Under the pieces are notes generated by a model. That model saw only the letters and a program-made list of their open reading frames with translations, ran no database searches and was not told the origin of the DNA. From contig CALUGP010000013.1 in the NCBI GenBank assembly GCA_944320195.1, forward strand, positions 1-64,000: DNA of 64,000 nt, written 5' to 3'. The position numbers and the translations under genes were made by a program. The DNA is from an uncultured Prevotella sp. Its GTDB lineage: Bacteria; Bacteroidota; Bacteroidia; Bacteroidales; Bacteroidaceae. This document shows positions 7,125-16,441 of this stretch, piece after piece (position 1 is the stretch's first letter; each line of letters starts with the position of its first letter).

Positions 7125-9083
7125 ATGGCGACGGATTTTAATTATATAGAGGGGCGTTTTGCCGACGTGATGATGTTGAGATATCGTCTGGACAACTTTG
7201 AAAAATTGTCGTTGAGGCAGAAGAAGCTGGTTTACTGCTTGTCACAGGCTGCTTTATACGGGCGTGACATGACTTTTGACCAGTTCGGCAAATACAACCT
7301 TCGCATACGCAAGGTGCTCGAGGTTGTTTATACTTGCTATGACGGAGATCGCGGTTCAGAAGATTTCATGGCTCTTGAAGAGTATCTGAAGAGAGTGTGG
7401 TTCTCTAACGGAATATACCATCATTACGGATGTGACAAGTTTAAGCCAGGGTTTTCTGAAAGTTTTTTTGTTGACGCCGTCAAGTCTATGGATATTGGTT
7501 CGCTCCCGTTGAAGGATGGTGAGAGTGTTGATGACTTGTGTGGGGAACTGGCACATGTCATGTTCGACAAGTCTGTCTTGCCTGTAAAAGTCTGCAAGAA
7601 AGACGGTGTGGATCTGGTATGTTCGTCGGCCTGCAACTTTTATGAAGGCGTTAGTCAAAAAGAGGTTGAGGACTACTATGCATCTGTAAAGGATCCTTGT
7701 GACGAGGAGCCTGTATCTTACGGTCTGAACACAAGTGTCGTAAAGGATGCAGACGGGGTGAGGGAAGAGGCTTGGCGTATTGGCGGAAAATATGACAAGG
7801 CTATAACCAAAATCGTGTTTTGGCTTGAGAGGGCATTGAATTATGTAGAAAATGACCGTCAGTCAAATGTCATTGAAACGCTTGTAAGATATTATCAGAC
7901 AGGCAACCTTCGTGATTTTAATGAGTATTGCATTAAGTGGGTGGCAGACAGTGATTCTTTGGTGGATTTTATCAATGGATTTATTGAAGTCTACGACGAT
8001 CCTCTCGGAATGAAAGGCACTTGGGAAGGGCTTGTGGAATACCGTGACGTTGAGGGAACACGTCGAACCAAGGTGATAAGCGACAATGCTCAATGGTTTG
8101 AAGACAATTCACCGGTAGACCCACGCTTTAAGAAGAAGCAGGTAAACGGAGTGTCAGCAAATGTCATATGCGCCGCAATGCTTGGCGGTGGTGAGTATCC
8201 TTCAACGGCTATAGGGATAAACCTTCCTAATGCAGACTGGATACGTGCAAGGCACGGAAGCAAGAGTGTCACGATAAGCAACATAATCTCGGCGTACAAT
8301 GAAGCTGCACGCGGAAACGGTTTTGATGAGGAATTTGTGGTGGATGAAGAGACCGTAATTATGATACGCAAATACGGTGACATGTGTGACGTAATGCACA
8401 CAGACCTTCACGAATGCCTCGGACATGGCAGCGGACAGTTGCTTCCTGGTGTTGATCCGGATGCGCTTAAGGCATACGGCAATACCATAGAAGAGGCTCG
8501 CGCTGATCTGTTCGGGCTGTATTATGTAGCGGATAAAAAAATGGTCGAGCTTGGACTAATGCCTGACGAAAACGCTTACAAGGCTGGTTATTACACATAT
8601 ATAATGAACGGTTTGTTGACACAGCTGGCACGTATAAAGCGCGGACATGACATAGAGGAAGCACACATGCGTGACCGTGCCCTTATTGCCAGATGGTGTT
8701 ATGAGCAGGGACGGGCTGACAATGTGATAGAATTGTCACGCACGGGCGGAAAGACTTATGTGAAGATAAATGATTATTCCAGGTTGCGTGACTTGTTCGG
8801 CATGTTGCTGGCTGAAGTGCAAAGGATAAAAAGCGAGGGTGACTATGAGGCTGCACGCAGTCTGGTTGAGTGTTACGCGGTTAAGGTTGACGGAGAATTG
8901 CATGATGAGATTCTAGCCAGATACGGAAAGCTCGGCATACCTCCGTATAAGGGATTTGTCAATCCTGTATTGATTCCAGAGACGGATGATTCCGGCAACG
9001 TGGTCGATATACGTGTGGATTATACGGAAACCTATGTCGGCCAGATGCTGCGCTACAGCAAGGTTTATTCTACCTTAATATAA
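7125..9083 (+). CDS. Dipeptidyl peptidase III (M49 zinc peptidase)
   Basis: 652 aa from ATG 7125. DPP III removes dipeptides from the N-terminus of short peptides. The family-specific zinc motif HEXXGH is present as HECLGH at residues 429-434, the same form known in Bacteroides, and the second motif EEARAD is at 456-461, supplying the third ligand. The upstream in-frame TTG at 7089 overlaps the regulator stop and is not favoured. No signal peptide is visible, so a cytoplasmic enzyme is expected, whereas some relatives are exported. Only 5 bases separate its stop from the next gene, supporting one operon with the DNA-repair protein. Confidence 0.93.
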   Translation: MATDFNYIEGRFADVMMLRYRLDNFEKLSLRQKKLVYCLSQAALYGRDMTFDQFGKYNLRIRKVLEVVYTCYDGDRGSEDFMALEEYLKRVWFSNGIYHHYGCDKFKPGFSESFFVDAVKSMDIGSLPLKDGESVDDLCGELAHVMFDKSVLPVKVCKKDGVDLVCSSACNFYEGVSQKEVEDYYASVKDPCDEEPVSYGLNTSVVKDADGVREEAWRIGGKYDKAITKIVFWLERALNYVENDRQSNVIETLVRYYQTGNLRDFNEYCIKWVADSDSLVDFINGFIEVYDDPLGMKGTWEGLVEYRDVEGTRRTKVISDNAQWFEDNSPVDPRFKKKQVNGVSANVICAAMLGGGEYPSTAIGINLPNADWIRARHGSKSVTISNIISAYNEAARGNGFDEEFVVDEETVIMIRKYGDMCDVMHTDLHECLGHGSGQLLPGVDPDALKAYGNTIEEARADLFGLYYVADKKMVELGLMPDENAYKAGYYTYIMNGLLTQLARIKRGHDIEEAHMRDRALIARWCYEQGRADNVIELSRTGGKTYVKINDYSRLRDLFGMLLAEVQRIKSEGDYEAARSLVECYAVKVDGELHDEILARYGKLGIPPYKGFVNPVLIPETDDSGNVVDIRVDYTETYVGQMLRYSKVYSTLI

Positions 9084-9088
9084 ATATT

Positions 9089-9709
9089 ATGAGACAAGAA
9101 ACACAAGATAAGCTAAAGCAGATTAAAGGCCGGTTCCGATTGCTGATGAACGGTGTCGTGGCCCAGTCTATGCGTGACAAAGGCGTAGGGTATAAAATTA
9201 ATTGGGGTGTGGGGCTTCCCGCACTTAGGCAGATGGCGTCAGAATACGGCAAGGATTACGCCCTTGCCGTGGAATTATGGAAAGAGGATATCCGTGAGTG
9301 TAAGATTCTTGCAACTTTGATAATGCCGGCATCCGATATGGAAGCTGACCTTGTAGACATATGGGTTAGTCAGTTGCCAAACGTGGAGATGGCAGAGATG
9401 GCCGCGTTTAATCTGTTTTGGCATTTGGACGGAGCCAAAAGACACGCCTTGGCCTGGTTGGCATCAGGAAATGTATTGGAACAGATTTGCGGTTATAATG
9501 TGCTTTCACGCCTTTTCATGTCAGGCGAAGATTTAACCGAACGCGAGATAAATGAATTCGTAGACCAGGCACAATCTGCAATCGTCGATGACAACATGTC
9601 TGTGCGCCGGGCGGTCACAAATGCGTTGCTGCGTTTTGCACAGAAGGGTGATGTTTACAGAGCTATGCTAAAGTCCGCGTTCAAGTCATATAATTTAGAT
9701 ATTTTTTGA
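9089..9709 (+). CDS. AlkD-like HEAT-repeat DNA alkylation repair protein
   Basis: 206 aa, all helical, with repeated HEAT-like units: VGLPALRQMASEYGKDYALAVELWKEDIRECKILATLIMP, then the WVSQLPNVEMAEMAAFNLFWHL block and the VDDNMSVRRAVTNALLRFAQKG block. This matches the short DNA-alkylation-repair (AlkC/AlkD-like) proteins of Bacteroidales. AlkD enzymes cut N3- and N7-alkylated bases, but which catalytic residues are kept in this short form cannot be decided by eye, so glycosylase activity is inferred. It starts 5 bases after DPP III and its stop lies about 60 bases before the Fur-like gene. Confidence 0.75.
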   Translation: MRQETQDKLKQIKGRFRLLMNGVVAQSMRDKGVGYKINWGVGLPALRQMASEYGKDYALAVELWKEDIRECKILATLIMPASDMEADLVDIWVSQLPNVEMAEMAAFNLFWHLDGAKRHALAWLASGNVLEQICGYNVLSRLFMSGEDLTEREINEFVDQAQSAIVDDNMSVRRAVTNALLRFAQKGDVYRAMLKSAFKSYNLDIF

Positions 9710-9771
9710 ATTTTAAGACGGTTGATACGGGATTTTATTGTAATTTTGTAAGCTGTACAGCTTATCGTGAA

Positions 9772-10278
9772 ATGAAAGCGAACTCATACGACGCAGCCAA
9801 ACAGATATTGAGCAATTATATTGAACAAAACAGGTGTCGCAAAACGCCCGAACGATTTGCGGTACTTGAGGCGGCTTATAGTTTTGCTTCTTATTTCTCA
9901 ATACAAGAGCTTGACGACCGTTTGGAAAAAATGAATTTCCCTGTAAGCCGTGCAACCTTATACAACACGCTGAAAATGTTGTTAGGGTTACATCTTGTGG
10001 TCTGCCAGCGTATTCAAGGCGGCATGCGTTACAAAGCTGGTGTTACAGGTGACAGATGCCTGCAGGTGTGTACTGTATGCGGTAAGGTGACAGAGGTAAA
10101 GACACCTGAATTGGCTGACGTTTTGGACGGTATACGTCTTAAGCGCTTCCGTAAGGAAAGCTTTTCAGTGTACATATATGGAACTTGCAGCACATGCCAA
10201 GCCATGTTGACACGCCAGAAAAGGAAAGAAAACACAAATAAAAAGAATAAACATTTGAATGAATATGGAAAAAGGTAA
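9772..10278 (+). CDS. Fur-family regulator lacking the usual histidine cluster
   Basis: 168 aa from ATG 9772. The N-terminal winged helix is recognisable (RKTPERFAVLEAAYSF, then FPVSRATLYNTLKMLLGLHLV). The C-terminal part has the two structural zinc pairs, CTVC at 100-103 and CSTC at 139-142. The segment before the first pair reads GVTGDRCLQVC, where Fur, PerR and Zur normally have a His-rich stretch (HHHxH type) that binds the regulatory metal. The inducing metal is therefore unclear. A longer in-frame TTG start at 9706 overlaps the previous gene and adds no conserved sequence. The last 20 bases overlap the purA frame, suggesting translational coupling. Confidence 0.88.
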   Translation: MKANSYDAAKQILSNYIEQNRCRKTPERFAVLEAAYSFASYFSIQELDDRLEKMNFPVSRATLYNTLKMLLGLHLVVCQRIQGGMRYKAGVTGDRCLQVCTVCGKVTEVKTPELADVLDGIRLKRFRKESFSVYIYGTCSTCQAMLTRQKRKENTNKKNKHLNEYGKR

Positions 10279-11539
10279 AGTTGATGTCCTGCTAGGTTTG
10301 CAATGGGGCGACGAGGGCAAAGGCAAAGTAGTGGATGTTCTTACTCCTAAATATGATGTCATAGCACGTTTCCAAGGAGGGCCGAATGCAGGCCACACTC
10401 TTGAGTTTGAGGGAGAGAAATATGTACTCAGGAGCATCCCCTCCGGCATATTCCAAGGTGGAAAAGTTAATATAATAGGGAATGGTGTTGTGCTTGCGCC
10501 AGACCTTTTCATGGATGAAGCCATGGATTTGGAAAAGACAGGGCATCCTCTTAAGGAGAGGCTCTACATATCAAAGAAGGCACACCTTATCATGCCTACT
10601 CATAGATTGTTGGATGCTGCTTATGAGATGGCCAAAGGAAAGGACAAAGTAGGGACAACCGGTAAGGGCATCGGTCCGACATATACAGACAAAGTGTCAC
10701 GCAATGGTTTGCGAGTGGGTGATGTATTTGAGAATTTCGTTGAAAAGTATAACGCCCACAAGGCCCGTCACGAGCAAATGTTGAAGGCGCTCGGATATGT
10801 GGATTATGATATAACTGATGTGGAGAAAAAGTGGATGGAAGGCATAGATTATCTCCGCCAGTTCAATATAATAGATTCTGAGCATATGATAAACAAGGCC
10901 CTGAAAGACGGCAACACAATATTGTGCGAAGGTGCTCAGGGGACAATGTTGGATGTTGATTTTGGAAGTTATCCATTCGTTACGTCGTCTAATACAATCT
11001 GTGCGGGCGCTTGTACGGGATTGGGTGTAGGCCCAAACAAGATAGGCGAGGTGTATGGTATAATGAAAGCTTATTGCACTCGCGTCGGTGCGGGGCCGTT
11101 CCCTACGGAGCTTTTTGACGAAACAGGCGCGAAGATACGTGCCTTGGGGCATGAATATGGAGCTGTGACAGGACGTGAACGCCGCTGTGGATGGATTGAT
11201 CTTGTTGCGTTGCGTTACGCGATAATGGTTAACGGAGTCACTCAGCTTATTATGATGAAGAGTGATGTTCTTGATGATTTCGACACAATCAAGGCATGTG
11301 TGGCATATAAATGCAACGGACTGGAAACAAGGGACTTCCCGTATAATATTGAAGGAAACATAGAACCCGTTTACAAGGAGTTGAAAGGTTGGCGCACGGA
11401 TATGACCAAGATGATTAGTGAAGACGAGTTCCCAAGCGAGTTTGCTGATTACATAAAGTTTCTTGAGGCTGAGCTTGAGACTCCTATAACAATTATTTCT
11501 ATAGGTCCAGACCGAGAGCAAACAATAGTAAGAAAATAA
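10259..11539 (+). CDS. purA: Adenylosuccinate synthetase
   Basis: 426 aa, normal length. It condenses IMP and aspartate with GTP to adenylosuccinate, the first committed step to AMP. Hallmarks are QWGDEGKGKVVDVL (GTP-binding P-loop with catalytic Asp), GPNAGHTL, the KGIGPTYTDK block, CEGAQGTMLDVDFGSYPFVT, and VTGRERRCGWIDLV near residue 300. The start at 10259 or the in-frame ATG at 10265 both lie inside the end of the Fur-like gene, so the two are likely translated together. A hairpin follows before hisS. Confidence 0.98.
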   Translation: MNMEKGKVDVLLGLQWGDEGKGKVVDVLTPKYDVIARFQGGPNAGHTLEFEGEKYVLRSIPSGIFQGGKVNIIGNGVVLAPDLFMDEAMDLEKTGHPLKERLYISKKAHLIMPTHRLLDAAYEMAKGKDKVGTTGKGIGPTYTDKVSRNGLRVGDVFENFVEKYNAHKARHEQMLKALGYVDYDITDVEKKWMEGIDYLRQFNIIDSEHMINKALKDGNTILCEGAQGTMLDVDFGSYPFVTSSNTICAGACTGLGVGPNKIGEVYGIMKAYCTRVGAGPFPTELFDETGAKIRALGHEYGAVTGRERRCGWIDLVALRYAIMVNGVTQLIMMKSDVLDDFDTIKACVAYKCNGLETRDFPYNIEGNIEPVYKELKGWRTDMTKMISEDEFPSEFADYIKFLEAELETPITIISIGPDREQTIVRK

Positions 11540-11552
11540 TTATTCATGTATG

Positions 11553-11625
11553 AAAAGGAGTTACGGCAATTAAGACTTGTGTGCGAATGATTGTACATTG
11601 GTCTTTGTCAGCTTTAACTCCTTTT
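11553..11625 (+). terminator. Inverted repeat between purA and hisS
   Basis: AAAAGGAGTTA (11553-11563) is the exact complement of TAACTCCTTTT (11615-11625), followed by GTTTCTTT. The loop is about 50 bases long, so it may be an imperfect terminator or a structured hisS leader. Confidence 0.5.
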
Positions 11626-11650
11626 GTTTCTTTAATCTAAGATAGATAAA

Positions 11651-13018
11651 ATGAGTAAACCATCTATACCCAAAGGAACGCGTGACTTTACTCCTTTGGA
11701 AATGTCAAAGCGTAATTATATTTTTGATACGATTAAGTCTGTGTTTGCCTTGTATGGGTTCAAACAGATCGAGACTCCTGCGATGGAAACACTCCAAACG
11801 TTGCTTGGCAAATATGGTGAAGAAGGAGATAAGCTGTTGTTCAAGGTACTTAATAGTGGCGACTATCTCAACAAGGTGGATCGGGAAGAGTTGTTGAGCG
11901 GCAACTCATTGCGTTTGGCTTCAAAATTGTGTGAAAAGGGTCTTCGTTATGACCTTACGGTTCCATTCGCCCGTTTTGTGGTAATGCACAGGGATGAATT
12001 GCAACTTCCTTTCAAGCGGTATCAGATTCAGCCTGTATGGCGTGCCGACCGTCCGCAAAAGGGACGCTATCGTGAGTTTTATCAGTGTGACGCGGACGTG
12101 GTGGGCAGCGATTCTTTGCTCAATGAAGTTGAGCTGGTGCAGATTGTTGACACTGTATTCAAGCGTTTTGGCGTGCGTGTGCAGATAAAAGTCAATAACC
12201 GTAAGATCCTTACAGGGATCGCTGAATATCTGGGAGCGAAAGATAAGATTGTAGACATAACGGTGGCCATTGACAAGCTTGACAAGATAGGATTGGACAA
12301 TGTCAATGCGGAGTTGGCTGCAGCCGGACTTGACAATGAGGCCATTGACAAACTTCAGCCAATAATATCGCTTAGTGGCAGCAATGATGAGAAACTTGCT
12401 ATTGTTGGTTCAATTCTTGAAGGTTCGGAAACCGGCAAGAAAGGAGTCGAGGAATTGCGTTATATATTCGACGTGTTGAAAGGTTCCGGTCTTGAAAACG
12501 AATTGCAGTTTGACCTTACATTGGCCAGGGGACTCAATTATTATACGGGAGCGATATTTGAGGTAAAGGCTCTTGACGTACAGATTGGCAGCATAACAGG
12601 TGGCGGACGCTATGACAATCTCACTGGTATATTCGGCATGCCCGGACTTAGCGGTGTCGGGATATCGTTTGGCGCAGACCGGATTTTTGATGTCCTTAAC
12701 GCGTTGGACTTGTATCCCGATACAGCCATGTGCGGTACGCAATTGATGTTTATTAATTTTGGCGAGAAGGAGACATCTTATTGCATGCCTATTGCCGACA
12801 AGGCTCGTTTGTCTGGTATTGCCACTGAGATTTATCCGGATGCGGCAAAGATGAAAAAGCAAATGAGTTATGCCAATAATAGTGGGATACGCTATGTCGC
12901 TCTGGCCGGTGAGAATGAAATCGTGGAGAACAAGGTGACGCTTAAGAATATGGTAATCGGTGAGCAGCATCTTGTCAGCCCTGAAGAGCTTGTTGAGATT
13001 GTTCGTGAAGGCAGATAA
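11651..13018 (+). CDS. hisS: Histidyl-tRNA synthetase
   Basis: 455 aa, a class II aminoacyl-tRNA synthetase charging tRNA-His. Motif 1 region is [15 protein letters not shown], motif 2 is seen in the [30 protein letters not shown] segment, and the histidine-specific stretches [10 protein letters not shown] and [12 protein letters not shown] are present near residues 296 and 316. The C-terminal anticodon-binding domain covers roughly 365-455. Its stop is 15 bases before the esterase gene, so the esterase may ride on the same transcript. Confidence 0.98.
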   Translation: MSKPSIPKGTRDFTPLEMSKRNYIFDTIKSVFALYGFKQIETPAMETLQTLLGKYGEEGDKLLFKVLNSGDYLNKVDREELLSGNSLRLASKLCEKGLRYDLTVPFARFVVMHRDELQLPFKRYQIQPVWRADRPQKGRYREFYQCDADVVGSDSLLNEVELVQIVDTVFKRFGVRVQIKVNNRKILTGIAEYLGAKDKIVDITVAIDKLDKIGLDNVNAELAAAGLDNEAIDKLQPIISLSGSNDEKLAIVGSILEGSETGKKGVEELRYIFDVLKGSGLENELQFDLTLARGLNYYTGAIFEVKALDVQIGSITGGGRYDNLTGIFGMPGLSGVGISFGADRIFDVLNALDLYPDTAMCGTQLMFINFGEKETSYCMPIADKARLSGIATEIYPDAAKMKKQMSYANNSGIRYVALAGENEIVENKVTLKNMVIGEQHLVSPEELVEIVREGR

Positions 13019-13033
13019 TGAACGTTTTGTGTT

Positions 13034-14023
13034 ATGCGGACAGTAAAATATTTTGCGGTTTCAGTTGCTTGTATGCTTTTGCTTTCTTCTTTCGTCTATG
13101 AGCATAAAGTGAAAATCTTTATGATTGGCGATTCCACGATGGCAAACAAGGATATCAGCCATGGCGGACTTGAAAGAGGGTGGGGCATGATGCTAAAGAG
13201 TTTCTTTACGGACGATGTGATTGTTGCCAACCATGCAAAGAACGGCCGCTCGTCAAAAAGCTTTATATCCGAAGGACTTTGGCGTGAAGTCTGTGAGCAG
13301 ATAAGGCCGGGCGACTATGTGTTCATTCAGTTTGGGCACAATGACGAGAAGAAGGACACCGTGCGCCATACAGAGCCTGGGACAACGTTTGACGCAAACT
13401 TGAAGATGTTTGTGAACGAGACCAGGAAAAGAGGCGGAATACCCGTGCTGTTCAATAGCGTGGTAAGGCGTACGTTTGTTGCCAGCACCACGGCAATTGA
13501 CGATGATGACAAGCGTGACAATTCGTCGGTGGGGCTTGTCGAGGGCGACACTCTTGTTGACACACATGGTGACTACTTGGTTTCGCCGCGTAAGGTCGCC
13601 GCTGAAACCGGTACAGTTTTCATAGACGCAAACAAGATTACCCATGACTTGGAGCAAGGGTTGGGCCCGGTAGGGTCAAAAAAACTACACATGTGCTATG
13701 AACCGGGCGAGGTTCCGTCTTTGCCAGATGGCCGACAGGACAACACCCATTATAATGTGTATGGAGCTTATACTGTCGCCGGTCTGCTTGCGCGCGCGAT
13801 AGCGGAGAAGATACCAGAGCTGGGACGGTATGTGCGGTGTTATGATGCCGCAGTGGCGAAGGATGGCAGTGGGCTTTACTTCGATTTGCAGGAAGCCGTG
13901 GACAATGTGCCTGACAATAAGCTTACAACGGTTTTGGTGGACAAAGGGGAATGGGCAAAGCCTGTGATCGGCAAGAAAAAGAACATAAAGCTTGTTTTTC
14001 GTGACGGAGCAACTTTGAAATAG
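13034..14023 (+). CDS. Rhamnogalacturonan acetylesterase (SGNH) with truncated pectin methylesterase tail
   Basis: 329 aa. A signal peptide (MRTVKYFAVSVACMLLLSSF) precedes an SGNH hydrolase of the CE12 type: block I IFMIGDSTMANK with the nucleophile Ser, block II NHAKNGRSSKSF, block III IQFGHNDEKKD and the catalytic Asp/His pair in DNTHYNVYGA. It should remove acetyl groups from pectic rhamnogalacturonan. From about residue 270 the sequence changes to VAKDGSGLYFDLQEAVDNVP and TTVLVDKGEW, which matches the first 60 residues of pectin methylesterases (CE8), then stops. No remainder of that domain follows in any frame. No polysaccharide-utilisation genes flank it. Confidence 0.85.
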   Translation: MRTVKYFAVSVACMLLLSSFVYEHKVKIFMIGDSTMANKDISHGGLERGWGMMLKSFFTDDVIVANHAKNGRSSKSFISEGLWREVCEQIRPGDYVFIQFGHNDEKKDTVRHTEPGTTFDANLKMFVNETRKRGGIPVLFNSVVRRTFVASTTAIDDDDKRDNSSVGLVEGDTLVDTHGDYLVSPRKVAAETGTVFIDANKITHDLEQGLGPVGSKKLHMCYEPGEVPSLPDGRQDNTHYNVYGAYTVAGLLARAIAEKIPELGRYVRCYDAAVAKDGSGLYFDLQEAVDNVPDNKLTTVLVDKGEWAKPVIGKKKNIKLVFRDGATLK

Positions 14024-14131
14024 TTGGAATCCGGTTTGACTTATCGGTCAGCGGCAGGATGTCTTTTTTGCAGGCTGCCTGTTTTTGTCTTGTGGAGGCC
14101 GTTGTGCTTGCAGTGTTTCTGTGATAATGTC

Positions 14132-14211
14132 AAAGACGGCTTCTTGCATTGCCGAAAGCCGTCTTTGGTTGCACAAAAGGCCGTCTTTCAGAGGATGAAA
14201 GACGGCCTTTT
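14132..14211. repeat. Two dispersed GACGGC hairpins in tandem
   Basis: AAAGACGGCTT/AAGCCGTCTTT pairs at 14132-14166, then AAAAGGCCGTCTTTCA with its complement at 14175-14211 (16-bp stem, 5-base loop). They lie 3' of the esterase gene. The rest of the 14024-14318 gap has no gene besides the promoter of the transporter. Confidence 0.8.
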
Positions 14212-14269
14212 CCAATGCCATGTTTTCATGTTTAGGCGGCAGGTGGTTTTTTATTATAATTTATTTTAT

Positions 14270-14277
14270 TACTTTTG
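14270..14277 (+). promoter_or_regulatory. -7 box (TACTTTTG) for the EamA transporter
   Basis: Exact TAnnTTTG match 41 bases before the ATG; no clear -33 TTTG. Confidence 0.5.
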
Positions 14278-14318
14278 CATCAAGGATAGATACTCACGAA
14301 ATAGTTTATTGGATACAT

Positions 14319-15266
14319 ATGAATTCAAGATTAAAAGGTACGATATGTGGTGTGGGGGCGGCAGTAAGTTACGGCATGAACCCGCTGGGAGTACTGCCGC
14401 TGTATGCCGACGGCATAAATACCAATACGGTATTGTTTTACCGTTATGGTTTGGCTTTGGTGTTTTTGGCCTTGTTCATGTTGGTTACGCGCAAGTCATT
14501 TTCTGTGACGTTGAAAGAACTTGCCTTGTTGGCTCCGTTGGGGGTGCTGTTTGTCCTTTCTTCCCTCACGTTGTTTGCAAGTTTCCATTACATGGATGCC
14601 GGTGTGGCCAGCACGTTGTTGTTTGTCTATCCGGTCATGGTGGCCGTAATGATGGCGCTGTTTTTCAAGGAACGCATAACATACGTCACGGTGTTTTCCA
14701 TAATCATGGCGCTTTCCGGCATAGCCTTGTTGTACCGTGGCGGGGACGGGACGGCTCTCAGCACTACCGGAGTGTTGTTCGTCATGGCTTCATCGCTGAC
14801 ATATGCGTTGTATATAATTATTGTGAACAAGTCTTCTTTGCGTATGTCATCGGTTAAACTTACATTTTATGTGATTATGTTCGGCTTGGCATTGATAATA
14901 GCCAACTCTGTTTTTGGCGGCGAGGAAGCAAAGTTGCAGATGCTTACAACTCCGCACATGTGGATTCACGCCATGATTTTGGCCGTATTCCCAACCGTCG
15001 TGTCGCTTTTATTGATGATTATCGCGGTTCATGACATCGGCTCCACGCCAACCGCGGTGATGGGAGCATTGGAACCTGTGACGGCCGTCGTAATCGGAGT
15101 TTCTTTGTTCGGCGAGCAGTTTACGTCTCGTATGGCGGCAGGAATAGTGCTCATACTGTCAGCTGTACTTCTAATCGTGTTGGGAAATACAATTTCTATC
15201 AACAAGATAACGATGGTAATAGGACGTTTCGGCCATGTCCTGGCGAAACATTGGCGGTGGAAATAA
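14319..15266 (+). CDS. EamA/DMT-family transporter
   Basis: About 315 aa from ATG 14319 (MNSRLKGTICGVGAAVSYGM). Ten hydrophobic segments form two EamA repeats; the first begins LKGTICGVGAAVSYGMNPLG and the second around STTGVLFVMASSLTYALYII. EamA proteins are drug/metabolite transporters exporting amino acids or other small molecules across the inner membrane; the substrate cannot be predicted. Typical PVxAxxxG-type motifs occur near each repeat end (GALEPVTAVVIGVSLFGE). An upstream start at 14220 would add a stretch overlapping the promoter and is rejected. Its stop is 10 bases before dinB. Confidence 0.9.
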   Translation: MNSRLKGTICGVGAAVSYGMNPLGVLPLYADGINTNTVLFYRYGLALVFLALFMLVTRKSFSVTLKELALLAPLGVLFVLSSLTLFASFHYMDAGVASTLLFVYPVMVAVMMALFFKERITYVTVFSIIMALSGIALLYRGGDGTALSTTGVLFVMASSLTYALYIIIVNKSSLRMSSVKLTFYVIMFGLALIIANSVFGGEEAKLQMLTTPHMWIHAMILAVFPTVVSLLLMIIAVHDIGSTPTAVMGALEPVTAVVIGVSLFGEQFTSRMAAGIVLILSAVLLIVLGNTISINKITMVIGRFGHVLAKHWRWK

Positions 15267-15276
15267 TGCTTGCGGC

Positions 15277-16356
15277 ATGTTGGAACGTATGATTATTCAT
15301 ATTGACATGGACGCTTTTTTTGCATCCGTGGAACAACGTGACAAGCCTGAACTGCGTGGACGGCCTGTGGCCGTAGGTTTTGACGGGCCGCGCGGAGTCG
15401 TGTCGACAGCAAGTTATGAGGCCAGAAGATATGGCATACATTCCGCAATGTCAATGGCAAAGGCAAAAAGTCTTTGTCCGCAGCTTATAGTGGTGTCGTC
15501 TGATCATAGCCGCTATAAAGATGTTTCTTTGCAGGTTCACGAGATATTCAGCCGGTATACAGACTTGATTGAACCACTCTCGATTGACGAGGCGTTTCTT
15601 GACGTGACTGGTAATGAAAGCGGACTTTCAGCTGAAGAGATAGCCGCCGACATACGCCAGAGGATACGCAAGGAACTGTCTTTGACGGCTTCGGCCGGTG
15701 TGTCGTATAACAAGTTCCTTGCCAAAATAGCGTCAGATTACAACAAGCCTGACGGCATGTATTCAATTACAAAAGGACAGGCTCTTGATTTCATTGCGGC
15801 ATTGCCAATAGAAAAGTTCTGGGGAGTAGGGCCAAAGACTGCACGGGTCATGCATAAAATAGGAATTTTTAATGGCATGCAGCTTCGGCAGTGTACGTTG
15901 GGACATTTGACAGAAGTGTTTGGAAAAGCTGGAGAAGTGTATTATAAATTCGCACGTGGAATTGATGAAAGGCCTGTCGAGCCTGTAAGGTTGAGAAAGT
16001 CTGTTGGTTGCGAACAGACTTTTCTTGAAGATATCAGTAAAAAGTCGGCTGTGATTATAGAGCTGTATCATATTGTTACAGAACTGGTCGAGCGATTGGA
16101 GAAAAGCCATTTTACCGGGCACACTCTTACATTGAAAGTTAAGTTTTACGACTTTACTCAGATAACCAGAAGTTTTACGTCGGAAAATGTCATACGGACC
16201 AAAGCGGACATATTGCCTGTCGCAAAATCTCTTATGTCGCAGGTGGATTATGTTTCCAAACCGGTTAGGCTCATAGGGCTGTCCATTTCAAACCCACAGG
16301 ACAATTCAAAGCGCAAAGAATGGGTGGAAGGAGAGCTGGACTTTAAGGAATGGTGA
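15277..16356 (+). CDS. dinB: DNA polymerase IV (Y-family)
   Basis: About 359 aa from ATG 15277; ATG 15289 (MIIHIDMDAFFASVEQ) is as likely. It is a low-fidelity polymerase for translesion synthesis. Catalytic acidic residues are in IDMDAFFASVEQRD and in SIDEAFLDVTG, a YxxR-type ribose-gate region is in STASYEARRYGIHSAM, and the little finger domain covers roughly 240-340. The end reads LDFKEW with no obvious clamp-binding QxxLxLF motif, so contact with the sliding clamp, if any, is not evident. It starts 10 bases after the transporter. Confidence 0.96.
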   Translation: MLERMIIHIDMDAFFASVEQRDKPELRGRPVAVGFDGPRGVVSTASYEARRYGIHSAMSMAKAKSLCPQLIVVSSDHSRYKDVSLQVHEIFSRYTDLIEPLSIDEAFLDVTGNESGLSAEEIAADIRQRIRKELSLTASAGVSYNKFLAKIASDYNKPDGMYSITKGQALDFIAALPIEKFWGVGPKTARVMHKIGIFNGMQLRQCTLGHLTEVFGKAGEVYYKFARGIDERPVEPVRLRKSVGCEQTFLEDISKKSAVIIELYHIVTELVERLEKSHFTGHTLTLKVKFYDFTQITRSFTSENVIRTKADILPVAKSLMSQVDYVSKPVRLIGLSISNPQDNSKRKEWVEGELDFKEW

Positions 16357-16374
16357 GATTTTAGTATAATATGG

Positions 16375-16406
16375 TTTGCATTTATAGAATTTGTTTCGTA
16401 ACTTTG
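16375..16406 (+). promoter_or_regulatory. Promoter of pyk
   Basis: TTTG at 16375-16378 and TAACTTTG at 16399-16406, 20 bases apart. The leader before the ATG at 16442 would be about 30 bases. Confidence 0.7.
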
Positions 16407-16441
16407 CAACAAATTTAATTTGATAAGTATTAGTTTATAAG

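Noticed and set aside
14024..14857. 277-residue open frame overlapping the EamA transporter start
   Set aside because: It begins in the repeat-rich gap and runs antiphase through the transporter gene. The product is rich in Cys, His, Phe and Val with no family resemblance; the transporter frame has clear EamA repeats.
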